Positions 26,668-36,150 of a stretch of DNA of 64,000 nucleotides are shown one piece after another. Origin of the DNA: Dyadobacter frigoris. GTDB taxonomy: Bacteria > Bacteroidota > Bacteroidia > Cytophagales > Spirosomataceae. The position numbers and the translations under genes are program-made. Positions within the stretch are counted from its first letter, which is position 1. Each line of letters opens with the position of its first letter. The DNA is taken from positions 58,342-122,341 of the forward strand of contig NZ_SZVO01000022.1 in assembly GCF_005280585.1 (NCBI RefSeq), read 5' to 3'. The notes below the pieces were generated by a model. It searched no databases. It was not told the DNA's origin and saw only the letters and a list, made by a program, of their open reading frames with translations.

Positions 26668-29031
26668 TCAGCTCCATTCGCCATCCAGATTCACACCGAT
26701 GCGCAAGGCTCTCAATCCGGTAACACCTTGTAATTCTTCAAGTTCCAGATATTCAAGATCGTTTTTCAAGGTATTTTTCTCCTGAAGATATTTGATGTAA
26801 TTAACATATTCTTCCGCGGATTTACTATTGAAATATACCAGCGCAATTTTCCCGGGCTGCGTCAAACGTTCTCCGGTTTCCTTCACATGCACTTTATCAA
26901 TTCGTTTTTTGATCACATGATAACGGATATTATAAGAACCTTCCACATCAAAACGCCTCTCGTCATCACGGAAACTAATATCGATACTGTTGGAATTTAT
27001 AAAAATAAGCTGCGTAGTTTCCAACGGATTTTTCATCTGCGGCATCAGCTCGTGCGTAATTTTCGCTATGGCCGCCATGGAAGTCAGCTGCCATAGACGG
27101 ATATTATTCAAATAGAGAATGTTAAAGTTTTTCTCCGGCGCAATTTCCTGACCGATATAAATATCATACTCCACGCCATCCGTCCTGAATTTTTCAAAAT
27201 AACATGGATAGGATTGCTGGATTTCATTTTTAAAAAGTTCAAGATAAAGATTCACAGCCGAGTTTATCGTCTGCATGGAAGATTCAAGGGCATTTCTGTT
27301 GGCATAAGCTATGCCATTCTCCTTATCAACTATTTTGTAATAAGCATCAATACTTTCCGCCAGCTTTTCCTCACTATGTCTGAAATGTTGTAAAAACGGA
27401 TAAACCTCATACTCAAAGAAATCCAGAACCTTTACTTCGTCATTTTCTGTCGACTGATCCGAAATCCGGTCCATCCACTTTTTACATTTGAAGATAATTT
27501 CGTCCGCCAAACCCAGTCCTACATTTTCTTTAATGATTGTAAGTACCTTAATCAGAGCTCCAAATTGAACCTGCAAATCCGTATGCAGAGCTGTATTTCT
27601 CTCAACGGTAGAATTCCGGATATCAACCGCTCCGTATAATGGGTAAACATTTTTGAAATGAATACTTTCAATCGGAGTTTTTGGAAGCTGAATGGTATTG
27701 TCTCGCAGATAATGCCAGGCAACTTCTTTGAATTTCCATTGGACGGCAGGTTGCAACGACGTGAATTTTTCCTTGATCACATTTTCAATTCGTGAGTCGA
27801 ATTCGTTGATATTGTTCTGCAAAAGCTGGCCGATAAGCGGAAGTGCAGGTTCCAATCGTGAAAGAGAATGCTCACTCAGCAAATCTTTTTGTTTACTGTA
27901 AAGTTCAAGAACACCTACCAGCCGGGAAGCATTATAAACCGGCAGCAAGGCATATGAATGAACTCCGTGGGTTTTCAAAACCTTCAAAAAATCACCATGA
28001 TCTTCTCCGTCATTCAAATCTTTATAAAAATGAACAGACGGATTTTTGAAAAATTTATCAGCCAGATACAGAAAATCATTTTCTTCCAATCCTTGTTCAA
28101 GGGAAGTCTGCACCAGAATGCTATGGGTGCACAAATCATCACTGAAAACCAGTTTTTCATTGACACGCAGTTCCGGTAACAAGCCAAACCTCACTTCATG
28201 ACTACCGATCAGCAGGTTAAGTGAGGCAATAATTTTTTCGTAGTACGACTGCGCAGTTTCCCGTACAGGATTCAGAATTATATTTTTAATATTTTCAACT
28301 GCCTGATCTGCCGTCACATCTGTTAAAGTAATAACAGAAAATCCCTCGAATTTGAACATCGAAAGCGGCAATATCCCCGCAAGCGTATTCCAGTCAAAAT
28401 CCCGCTGGGCTTGTTTTTGAATAATTTCAATGCTGAGTTCAGGCAAAGGCTGCTTCGCCGTCACTTCAATGAAATCCTTGCCAAGATTTAACTTGTAATA
28501 TTTGGACAAACAAGTTTTATCATCTCTGATCGAGAGGATCATCTCGTTGTTGTGATAGGACGGAATGCCGTAAAAACGTTCGAGAATGAAAGCATAAAGC
28601 ATTTGCACTTTTTGCTTTTTCTCAATGCTTATGTCAATATCCCGAAGCAAATCACATTTCGCGTGTCCTGTGTCCTTATCCGCCAACAGATCGTGAAACG
28701 CAGAAGTTTCGTAAAAAATCGTTGGTTTTAACGGAACGCTCAACGCCCATAAAGTTTCCTTTTCATCAGCAATTACCGGCACCAGCATGTTATAAACCAA
28801 ACTTAGCTGCTCCTGAAAATCACCGATTTCAGATAATTCTACCTTTCCCGCAAACCTTGGATTTTCAGTAAACCGATCCAGCACGAACTCAAAAAATCTC
28901 TTCTTTACCGTCGTCTCTCCTGCAATTCTTTCTTTTATATAATCTATGAATTTTTTAAAGGAGAGTGATACATCAATCTGCTCGATTTCCGGAGGAATAT
29001 TTTGCGATATATCTAATATGGTTTCCTTCAT
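26668..29031 (-). CDS. Large cytoplasmic GAF-domain protein, operon partner of the HD-PycTM gene
   Basis: This 787-residue protein has no signal peptide or membrane helix. A GAF-like domain lies at about residues 345-410 (HSYALLPVYNASRLVGVLEL, SLSRLEPALPLIGQLL). After it comes PLYGAVDIRNSTVERN; the DIRNST segment (D470) resembles the first metal-Asp motif of class III nucleotide cyclases (DIxGxT/S), and GLADEIIFKCKK follows about 40 residues later, but the other cyclase motifs were not found. The remaining 300 residues are mixed helix and strand and were not recognised. Annotated by family only as GAF-containing. It is 44 bases ahead of HD-PycTM, so a sensory or signal-producing role for that effector is possible (inference). 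Confidence 0.7.
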   Translation of the reverse strand: MKETILDISQNIPPEIEQIDVSLSFKKFIDYIKERIAGETTVKKRFFEFVLDRFTENPRFAGKVELSEIGDFQEQLSLVYNMLVPVIADEKETLWALSVPLKPTIFYETSAFHDLLADKDTGHAKCDLLRDIDISIEKKQKVQMLYAFILERFYGIPSYHNNEMILSIRDDKTCLSKYYKLNLGKDFIEVTAKQPLPELSIEIIQKQAQRDFDWNTLAGILPLSMFKFEGFSVITLTDVTADQAVENIKNIILNPVRETAQSYYEKIIASLNLLIGSHEVRFGLLPELRVNEKLVFSDDLCTHSILVQTSLEQGLEENDFLYLADKFFKNPSVHFYKDLNDGEDHGDFLKVLKTHGVHSYALLPVYNASRLVGVLELYSKQKDLLSEHSLSRLEPALPLIGQLLQNNINEFDSRIENVIKEKFTSLQPAVQWKFKEVAWHYLRDNTIQLPKTPIESIHFKNVYPLYGAVDIRNSTVERNTALHTDLQVQFGALIKVLTIIKENVGLGLADEIIFKCKKWMDRISDQSTENDEVKVLDFFEYEVYPFLQHFRHSEEKLAESIDAYYKIVDKENGIAYANRNALESSMQTINSAVNLYLELFKNEIQQSYPCYFEKFRTDGVEYDIYIGQEIAPEKNFNILYLNNIRLWQLTSMAAIAKITHELMPQMKNPLETTQLIFINSNSIDISFRDDERRFDVEGSYNIRYHVIKKRIDKVHVKETGERLTQPGKIALVYFNSKSAEEYVNYIKYLQEKNTLKNDLEYLELEELQGVTGLRALRIGVNLDGEWS

Positions 29032-29230
29032 TATTTAATCTTTTCAGTGGATTCAATTTCGTTTTTTCCTTGTTCGGACATGAAAGAAGACGAGCGATAG
29101 GGCCAATTACTTTTTAATTTTCCTGTTTTATTTATTAGAGAGAAACGCCAGACGCCAAAGAAATAATTCTCATCGACATCAGCGCCTTATCTATACTAAA
29201 TTGAAACAACAAACCAGACTATTGAATTCC

Positions 29231-30499
29231 TTATTGGCTTTTATTTTGCCGCGAAGGTTTTATAATCATCCGCAAAGACTGGTCTTTTGTGAAATAGGCT
29301 ATCGTCCAGTTGTAAAAAGTCCTGAAACGGTTTCGGTAAGTAATCAAAGAAAGAAGGTGAATAAACAGCCAGATCAGCCAGGCAAAAAATCCGTTTAAAT
29401 GCAATTTTGGCCTGGGCAGATCTACCACTGCTTTGTTTTTACCAATAATCGCCATGGAACCCTTATCAAAATACTCAAACGGTTCAGGCGTTTTTCCGTC
29501 GGCTATCAGTTTGAAATTTTTTGCAAGTTTTCTCCCCTGCTGAATCGCAACCTGAGCTACCTGCGGATGCCCGCCAGTGAAGTTCGGATCCGTAATTTGG
29601 ATGCAGGTATCACCTATTGCGTAAATATTTTCGGTGCTCTGGACCTTGTTAAACTGATCGACCATGATGCGTCTTCCACGACCATAACTTTCTGTTGGAA
29701 TGCCTTCAAAAACCTTGGCAGTTACACCAGCAGCCCATATCAGGTTTTTTGTTTCAATCGGTTCGCTGTTGTCGAATATAACGATATCGTTAACGTAGTC
29801 CTTAACATGCGTATTCAATTTTATTTTGACCCCAAGCCTGCGAAGGTCGTCGTAGGTATTTTGCTGGGATTTTACGCTCATAGGCGATAGCAATGCATCT
29901 CCCCCATCCACGAGATAAATTTCGCTGCCTTTTCCGGCCAGCTCGGGATATTCTTTGCGAAGAATTCCATTCCTCATCTCCGCGAACATGCCCGAAACTT
30001 CCACACCCGTCGGGCCGCCACCGGCGATCACAATCGTAAGAAGCTTTTTGGTTTCTTCCGGGTCAGTGGAAATTGATGCCATTTCCATCTGTTGAAGCAA
30101 TTTATTACGCATTTCGATGGCATCATCAAGCGTTTTCATCGGAATTGCGTTTTTCTTCACATTTTCCATACCGAAATAATTCGTTTCGGCACCGGTTGCA
30201 AACACCAGGTAATCATAGGTTAGATCGCCGTTGTCAAGAACAATTTTGTTTTCGGCAGGAATCACTTTTTGCAGCTCGCCAAGCCTGAAATGCACATTAT
30301 CTTTCCCTGAAAATAATTTCCTGAAAGGATAACTGATACTAGACGGCTCCAAAAATGCGGTGGCCACCTGATAAATTAGCGGCGGAAAAAAATTGTAATT
30401 ATTTTTATCTACCAGTATAACTTCAAACTCATTATGGTTGGCAAGGGAAAGTGCAAAATTCACTCCTGCAAAACCGCCGCCTATAATCACTACTTTCAT
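29231..30499 (-). CDS. ndh: Type II NADH:quinone oxidoreductase (NDH-2)
   Basis: This 422-residue flavoprotein starts at ATG 30499 (MKVVIIGGGFAGVNFA); a TTG two codons earlier is less likely. The FAD Rossmann motif GGGFAG is at residues 7-12, the NADH-binding motif reads IVIAGGGPTGVEVSGMFAEM near residue 160, IYAIGDTC is the second FAD motif, and AQVAIQQGRKLAKN follows. The C-terminal WLIWLFIHLLSLITYRNRF is the membrane-attachment helix typical of NDH-2. It feeds electrons from NADH to menaquinone without proton pumping. It is probably monocistronic. Confidence 0.92.
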   Translation of the reverse strand: MKVVIIGGGFAGVNFALSLANHNEFEVILVDKNNYNFFPPLIYQVATAFLEPSSISYPFRKLFSGKDNVHFRLGELQKVIPAENKIVLDNGDLTYDYLVFATGAETNYFGMENVKKNAIPMKTLDDAIEMRNKLLQQMEMASISTDPEETKKLLTIVIAGGGPTGVEVSGMFAEMRNGILRKEYPELAGKGSEIYLVDGGDALLSPMSVKSQQNTYDDLRRLGVKIKLNTHVKDYVNDIVIFDNSEPIETKNLIWAAGVTAKVFEGIPTESYGRGRRIMVDQFNKVQSTENIYAIGDTCIQITDPNFTGGHPQVAQVAIQQGRKLAKNFKLIADGKTPEPFEYFDKGSMAIIGKNKAVVDLPRPKLHLNGFFAWLIWLFIHLLSLITYRNRFRTFYNWTIAYFTKDQSLRMIIKPSRQNKSQ

Positions 30500-30813
30500 T
30501 ATCAATGCTATTTTAATTAAAAAATAATCTGACTGAATTTTTCATTTGGAACAGATTTTCCAATTATCATTCCAAAGAAATTTTCATACCGATGCTTGGC
30601 CAAAATCCTATTTTTGCCCTGTGTGGCAAGGACATTTCGGCGACAGACGAAGATAATAAAAGAAAGGAGTATTCCAGAAAGTTTTCAGTTAATCCATTCG
30701 ACAAACTGTGTAAATCAGCTTATAAAAAAGGATTAAAATCATACTTTCTTAAATACTCCGGAAATAGTACAAAACCCGACTTGTTCCTACATACGAAACG
30801 TAGCACGAACGAT
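30500..30813. other. Intergenic region upstream of ndh
   Basis: The 314 bases between ndh and the decayed GNAT gene hold the ndh promoter region. I saw no clear -7/-33 pair, repeat or RNA gene. A + strand open frame here overlaps the GNAT remnant and shows no protein-like features. Confidence 0.5.
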
Positions 30814-31200
30814 TTAGTTTTCCTGGATTTTTACATTTCCAGGGGTGAACAACATAGAAGTGCAAAAGCAGTTTTTACAATCTTTACTTTTCAAAGTCTG
30901 ATAATTCACTCAACTTTTACTGCCTTCCCAAAACTTCTTTTCTTTGGTAATTTCATTAAAAGTCACGGTTTCAAAACCCAGTTTTGCATTCATCTTCATA
31001 ACCGCTAGTCCGGTTGTAATGCTAAAAACCTTGGCATTTGGAAAACGTTGACGGGATAAGTCAAAGATCTTCTCCTTAATTGCTTTTGCGATTCCGCATT
31101 TACGGAAAGCCGGCGAAACGATCAGTCCGGAATTGGAAACGAATTCTCTGTTTTGCCAAACTTCAATATAGGAAAATCCAACCCACTCATTTTTTGACAT
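30814..31200 (-). pseudogene. Decayed GNAT N-acetyltransferase: N-terminally truncated and interrupted by TGA
   Basis: The frame reads WVGFSYIEVWQNREFV, SNSGLIVSPAFRKCGIAKAI (acetyl-CoA loop region) and ITTGLAVMKMNAKLGFETVT, closely like a Bacteroidota GNAT of about 170 residues related to N-acetylglutamate synthases. It stops at a TGA (30910-30912) after FWEGSKS. Past the TGA the same frame continues VNYQTLKSKDCKNCFCTSML to a TAA at 30814, matching the usual C-terminus (as I recall it, SCVNYDILTRTNRKxCLCTGML), so the TGA occupies a conserved Cys codon. About 55-60 N-terminal residues are absent; upstream sequence runs directly into the terminator of the permease array. A product starting at ATG 31200 would lack the first strands and helices of the fold, so it is most likely nonfunctional. 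Confidence 0.75.
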
Positions 31201-31213
31201 CAATGTGAAAGAA

Positions 31214-31257
31214 AAAAAGACTTTGGCAAAAGAAAATTCTTTTGCCAAAGTCTTTTT
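31214..31257 (-). terminator. Strong terminator at the end of the permease array
   Basis: A perfect 19-bp stem (arms 31214-31232 and 31239-31257, core GACTTTGGCAAAAG) with a 6-base loop is followed on the minus strand by a T-run (revcomp of 31212-31218). It begins 12 bases after the stop of the last permease gene. An apparent N-terminal extension of the GNAT remnant (MAKEFSFAKVFFSF) is just translation of this hairpin. Confidence 0.85.
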
Positions 31258-31269
31258 ACAACAACAATT

Positions 31270-33648
31270 TTATTCAGCTTTTAACGATTTGATTGGATCT
31301 GTCAACGCCGCTTTGATTGCCTGATATCCTACCGTTACCAATGTTAACATCATCACTGAGCCTCCTGCGATAACAAAAACGCTGATTCCCAGATCGATAC
31401 TATAAGCAAATTCATGCAGCCATTGACTCATAGCCCAACCGATTAAAGGAAATGCGATAATCATCGCAATCACGATAAGTTTGAGAAAATCCATAGAAAG
31501 CATCATGGCAACATTTCCGACAGTAGCTCCTACTACTTTTCTGATTCCAATTTCCTTTTGTCGTCGCTGCGCAGTAAAAGCGGCCAGACCAAATAAACCC
31601 AGACAGGAAATCAATATAGCCAGGCCTGCAAAGTATTGTGACAACATACCGATTCTTTGCTCAGAAACATACAATGCGCGGTAATTTTCGTCAAGAAACT
31701 GATAATCGAAAACCAGTCCGTGATTATACTGCTGGAAAACTTTTTGAATCCTGGCTATGGTTTGTTTTTCAGAACCGCCATTTATCTTGACCATAATATT
31801 GGGCATAATTGGATAAACCTGGAAAAAGCACGGTTTTACAGTTTCATACAAAGATTCGAAATTGAAGTTTTTAACCACACCAACGATCTGCCTTTCTTTC
31901 CCCCAAAATTTGATCGTTTTACCAATCGGATCTTTGAGACCCATACTTTTAATAGCAGCTTCGTTAAAAACAATTTCGTTATAAGCATTTTGATTCTGGG
32001 AAAAACTACGGCCTTCTTTGAGTTGTATCCCAACAGTTTCCATAAAGTTGTAACCAACTTCCAGATTAGAAAATTCTATGTTTTTACCCGGCGTTTTTCC
32101 CGGCCAGTCAAAGTCAGAAATAGAGCCGTGATCACCCGTAAGATTGTGGGAATAACTGGATGCATTGATAACGCCAGGAATATTTTTGATTTCACCCAGA
32201 AAACTTTCGGCTGCTTTCAGCTTCACAGAATCCATTTCCAGCGGGATCTCGAAATGAATAATATTGTCCCGGTTATAACCAAGGTTCCGGGTCTGAATAT
32301 ATTTAATCTGTTTGTAAACCACCAAAACTGAAACTATAAAGATCACAGAAACAGCAAATTGGAACACGACCAAACCCTTTCTTACCCAAAGCTCACCGAC
32401 TGAAGTTTTAAGCTTTCCTTTCAGAACGGTTGCGGGATTAAAACCGGAAACGTATAAGGCCGGATAGCTTCCTGAGATAAGTCCTGTCAAAAAAGTTATC
32501 CCTAAAACGGTTAGGATCAGTAGGACGTTAAGTTGTATTTCAATATGTTTCCCGGTTATGTCATTGAACTGCGGCAGCAACAAAATAACCAGCAGAACAG
32601 CAAAAATCAATGACAAAAATGACATCAGTAATGATTCTCCCAGGTATTGAAAAACCAGTGAACTCCGCAATGCGCCAACCACTTTTTTGATGCCCACTTC
32701 TTTAATTCTTCCCGAAGCTTTCGCCGTCGACAAATTCATAAAATTGATGCAGGCAATGATTAGAATAAAAAGACCAATGATGGAAAAAAGTTTGACATAT
32801 GTAATTCTTCCACCGGATTGAACGCCATTAACGAACTGTCCGTGAAGATATTTATCCGAATATTTAATTGCAAATAATTGCGTCGTCGACTTATTATCTT
32901 TTGATGTCAGGTAACTTTTAATCTTTGCATTGAAGCGGTTGAGATCCGTTTCTTTTTTCAAAATAACAAAAGTACTGGGATCACTGTTTCCCCAAAACTT
33001 CATTCCTTGCCGTTTTTCTGCAAAAAGGTCAAAATTGAAAAGTACATCAAACTGGTTTGTGGCATTAACAGGATTATTTTTAAAAACACCACCGATGGCA
33101 TAAACTCCGCTGAATTCACCATTGTCCCATTTTATAGTTTTGCCAATAATCTGATCCGTTGAGTGAAATATTTTCGATGCAAGTTCCTCTGAAATAGCAA
33201 CCGTTTGAAGATCAGTAAATAATGAATTTTTATCGCCAGATACAAACGGACAGGTAAAAACGTCAAAATAATTTTTGCTGATAAACTGGCCGCCAGCTTT
33301 CAAATGTGTTTCTTCAAAAGTAATGACACCCTTATTTGAAAACCAGGAAGCCGGTACTACGGTCGCCGACTTTTCAACTTCCGGCATTTCCGACGCAAGC
33401 GCATTTGCCAAAAGGCCGGGCGTGTTGCTGCTCGTTTTGATACCGTCGTCATTTGAATAATTGGCCATAACCTGAAACAACTGGGCATCTTTTTCATTGA
33501 CCTTGTCAACCTGCAATTCATCATTCACCCACAGGTAAATCAGCAGCGTACAGGCAAGCCCCGTCGACAAACCTACAAGATTTAATATGGTAAACTGACG
33601 CTCTTTCAAGAGATTTCGCCAGGCGATTTTTAGATAGCTTTTTAGCAT
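31270..33648 (-). CDS. ABC permease 12 of 12 in the array (FtsX/MacB type, singleton)
   Basis: This 792-residue protein is the most downstream of the array. The start at ATG 33648 (MLKSYLKIAWRNLLKERQF) was chosen over 33705 because all paralogues begin with this M-x-x-N/S-Y-x-K-I-A-x-R-N/S-L head. The architecture holds for all twelve: TM1, a MacB-like periplasmic domain, an FtsX block of three helices, then TM5, a second periplasmic domain and a second FtsX block, about eight helices, like LolC and LolE joined in one chain. Coupling segments read GRIKEVGIKKVVGA (first half) and RQKEIGIRKVVGA (second half); these contact the ATPases in MacB and LolCDE. It ends DPIKSLKAE then TAA. No clear subfamily partner is in the array. 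A 66-base spacer separates it from permease 11. Confidence 0.88.
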   Translation of the reverse strand: MLKSYLKIAWRNLLKERQFTILNLVGLSTGLACTLLIYLWVNDELQVDKVNEKDAQLFQVMANYSNDDGIKTSSNTPGLLANALASEMPEVEKSATVVPASWFSNKGVITFEETHLKAGGQFISKNYFDVFTCPFVSGDKNSLFTDLQTVAISEELASKIFHSTDQIIGKTIKWDNGEFSGVYAIGGVFKNNPVNATNQFDVLFNFDLFAEKRQGMKFWGNSDPSTFVILKKETDLNRFNAKIKSYLTSKDNKSTTQLFAIKYSDKYLHGQFVNGVQSGGRITYVKLFSIIGLFILIIACINFMNLSTAKASGRIKEVGIKKVVGALRSSLVFQYLGESLLMSFLSLIFAVLLVILLLPQFNDITGKHIEIQLNVLLILTVLGITFLTGLISGSYPALYVSGFNPATVLKGKLKTSVGELWVRKGLVVFQFAVSVIFIVSVLVVYKQIKYIQTRNLGYNRDNIIHFEIPLEMDSVKLKAAESFLGEIKNIPGVINASSYSHNLTGDHGSISDFDWPGKTPGKNIEFSNLEVGYNFMETVGIQLKEGRSFSQNQNAYNEIVFNEAAIKSMGLKDPIGKTIKFWGKERQIVGVVKNFNFESLYETVKPCFFQVYPIMPNIMVKINGGSEKQTIARIQKVFQQYNHGLVFDYQFLDENYRALYVSEQRIGMLSQYFAGLAILISCLGLFGLAAFTAQRRQKEIGIRKVVGATVGNVAMMLSMDFLKLIVIAMIIAFPLIGWAMSQWLHEFAYSIDLGISVFVIAGGSVMMLTLVTVGYQAIKAALTDPIKSLKAE

Positions 33649-33651
33649 TTG

Positions 33652-33674
33652 GCGGTTAGCGATTAGCCCGCGGC
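33652..33674. repeat. Spacer element between permeases 11 and 12
   Basis: The gap holds GCGGTTAGCGATTAGC followed by CCGCGGC, with TTAGC repeated twice. It recalls the second-type spacer repeat seen after permeases 2 and 6, but is shorter and partly different. Confidence 0.35.
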
Positions 33675-33714
33675 TGCTCGCATCGTTAAGGTGGCTCTTG
33701 TTCAATTTTTTTTT

Positions 33715-36099
33715 CTACTCGCTTCTCAAACTTTTCACAGGATCCAGCAAGGCTGCTCTTATTGATTGATAACTCACTGTCATCAATGTAATGATTAAAG
33801 CACCAAGGCTGGCGAAGATGAATATCCACGGAGAAATTTCTGTTCTGTACTCATATTTTTGCAGCCATCCGTTCAGGAAATATAAGGCAATCGGTGTGGA
33901 AATGATACAGGAAATAATTACCAGCACCACAAAATCCGTTGAAAGCATCCGCCACAAATTTGTCACGGAAGCGCCAAGCACTTTGCGTACACCAATTTCT
34001 TTGGTACGCTGCTCAGCTGTAAAAGATGCCAGACCAAAAATCCCTAAACAGCTGATAATGATTGCTAAAATTGAAAAGAAAGTCGTCAGTTTACCGATAC
34101 GTTCTTCGTTAAAAAATTTGGTTGCATATTGTTCGTCTACAAAATTGTATTCGAAAGGAGAACCGGTATCGTATTTTTTAAATACATCTTCAATCTGAGC
34201 CAAAGCTGTGGAAGAATTGGTCTGAGGGTTTAGTTTGAGGGTTACAATACTACCGTCTCCTGATGACAAACTATAAAATATTGGCACAATTGGTGCATAG
34301 GGAGATTGAATAAGCATATCTTTTGTTACGCCGATAATTTTCATAGGTTTTCCATTCCAGGTAAGCATTTCACCAACCGGATCTTTTAAACCCATAAACT
34401 TTACAGCCGCTTCGTTGACAATCAAAGCCGAAGAATCTGTTGAAAATTCTTTTGAAAAATCCCGGCCGTCTTTAAATCGCCAGCCTATGGTTTTGCCATA
34501 ATCATGAGAAACTTCATTAAAATTAAAATCAGCTGATAAGGACGGATCCTTTCCTTTCCATACAAAACCGCTAGTAGACGACCATGTTTCGGTTGTCGGG
34601 CTACCCGATTCTGCTATTTCGGCAATAGCTCCCGATTTTTTCAATTCATCTTTCACCGCATCAAAATGATTGTGAATATCCGGCGTTGATAAACTAATGA
34701 CGATCAAACCATTCCGGTCATAACCAACAGGTCTGTTTTTTGCGAATTGAATTTGTTGAAACACAACAGTTGTTCCGATAATCAAGATAATTGAAACTGT
34801 AAATTGAACAACCACCAGCGCTTTTCTTGGTATCGCCGCAAAACGGCCTGCTTTAAATGTTCCTTTTAACACTTTTACAGGCTGGAAAGAAGATAAATAC
34901 AACGCCGGATAGCTGCCTGCAATCATGGCAGTTAACAAACTAAAACCGATTCCGGCCAGCCAGAAAAGTGGGTTGGCCCATAATATCTCAAGCTTTTTGT
35001 CAGCCACGTCATTAAATTGAGGAAGGATCAGCAATACCAGCACCATCGCCAAAACAAATGCCAGCGCTACAACAATTAACGATTCGCTGAAAAACTGGAC
35101 AATCAATTGTTTTCGGACTGAGCCGATTGCCTTGCGGATTCCCACTTCTTTCGCTCTTTTTTCAGAGCGGGCGGTGCTCAGATTCATAAAATTGATACAG
35201 GCCAGCAGCAGTACAAATGAACCGATTATTCCAAAAAGCCAGACAAATTCGATTAAGCCGCCAACACGTTTTCCGTCCTTAAATTCGGAGTACAAATGCC
35301 ACTCGCTCATGGGATTAAGAAAAACTTCCGGCTTGTATTTCAGTTGTTCAGGACGAATATTTTTTACTTTGATGTCCTTTATTTTTGCAGAAACTTTTTC
35401 AATATCAGAGTTATCGTTTAACTGAACGAATGTCTGATAACTATTTGACCGCCAAGGATCATCATTTGTTTTCATCCAGGGCGAATCGATTTCATACAGA
35501 CTCCATGGTGCCATAAACTGCATTCCTCTAAAAGTAGAATTATGCGGCATATCTTCATAAACACCGGTAACTTTTACATCCAGTCGGTTATCGATTTTCA
35601 TAAGCTGATCCACGGGATCTTTGTCTCCAAAAAAAGCTTTTGCCACCGATTCTGAAAGCATAATCGAATGCGGATCGTTTAATCCTTCCACGGTTCCGCT
35701 CAGCATTTTTACGGTTAACATCTCAGGTGCATCCGGTTCAATATAAGGTCCGCTTTTCGCCAGTTTCTTTTCACCAAATGCAAGAACATGTCTGTTGCTC
35801 CAGGTGGATCTGACAACATATTTAAAATCGCTTCCATAACTTTTTTTAAGCTCGGGGCCTAATGGAAATGGCACGGCAGATTGTGTTCCGATTTGTCCAT
35901 TATAAGTCTGATGTTGCATGATTTGCGCAACCCGGCCATAATTTTTGTGAAAACGATCGTAAGAAATTTCATCATAAATCCACAGGCCAATCAGTATAGC
36001 TACCGCCATTCCCATTGCTAAACCGGTGATATTAATGAACCCGTACCCCTTATTTTTGGCCAGGTTTCTGAAAGCGATTTTTAAATAATTACGTAGCAT
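33715..36099 (-). CDS. ABC permease 11 of 12 (subfamily alpha)
   Basis: This 794-residue protein starts MLRNYLKIAFRNLAKNKGYG. It belongs by eye with permeases 1, 6 and 8: shared GLWIYDE after TM1, first coupling segment EKRAKEVGIRKAIGS, IQFAKNRPVGYDRNG after TM5, HDYGKTIGWRFKDGRDFSKE in the second periplasmic domain, and FLNGWLQKYEYRTEIS near the end. The second coupling segment is EQRTKEIGVRKVLGAS. It ends DPVKSLRSE with TAG followed by eight A residues, and no palindrome. A 51-base spacer separates it from permease 10, the shortest in the array. Confidence 0.9.
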   Translation of the reverse strand: MLRNYLKIAFRNLAKNKGYGFINITGLAMGMAVAILIGLWIYDEISYDRFHKNYGRVAQIMQHQTYNGQIGTQSAVPFPLGPELKKSYGSDFKYVVRSTWSNRHVLAFGEKKLAKSGPYIEPDAPEMLTVKMLSGTVEGLNDPHSIMLSESVAKAFFGDKDPVDQLMKIDNRLDVKVTGVYEDMPHNSTFRGMQFMAPWSLYEIDSPWMKTNDDPWRSNSYQTFVQLNDNSDIEKVSAKIKDIKVKNIRPEQLKYKPEVFLNPMSEWHLYSEFKDGKRVGGLIEFVWLFGIIGSFVLLLACINFMNLSTARSEKRAKEVGIRKAIGSVRKQLIVQFFSESLIVVALAFVLAMVLVLLILPQFNDVADKKLEILWANPLFWLAGIGFSLLTAMIAGSYPALYLSSFQPVKVLKGTFKAGRFAAIPRKALVVVQFTVSIILIIGTTVVFQQIQFAKNRPVGYDRNGLIVISLSTPDIHNHFDAVKDELKKSGAIAEIAESGSPTTETWSSTSGFVWKGKDPSLSADFNFNEVSHDYGKTIGWRFKDGRDFSKEFSTDSSALIVNEAAVKFMGLKDPVGEMLTWNGKPMKIIGVTKDMLIQSPYAPIVPIFYSLSSGDGSIVTLKLNPQTNSSTALAQIEDVFKKYDTGSPFEYNFVDEQYATKFFNEERIGKLTTFFSILAIIISCLGIFGLASFTAEQRTKEIGVRKVLGASVTNLWRMLSTDFVVLVIISCIISTPIALYFLNGWLQKYEYRTEISPWIFIFASLGALIITLMTVSYQSIRAALLDPVKSLRSE

Positions 36100-36150
36100 G
36101 GCTTTTGATGTTTGGTATTAACTTGATATATTTTATTTGATCCCGGTATG

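Noticed and set aside
25391..29031. Complete Pycsar or CBASS defence system
   Set aside because: PycTM is present, but no recognised uridylate/cytidylate cyclase or CD-NTase is adjacent; the DIRNST motif in the GAF protein is too weak to call a cyclase.
30592..31008. Open frame of 138 codons on the + strand
   Set aside because: It lies antisense to the GNAT remnant, has no domain-like pattern and mixed composition; treated as chance.
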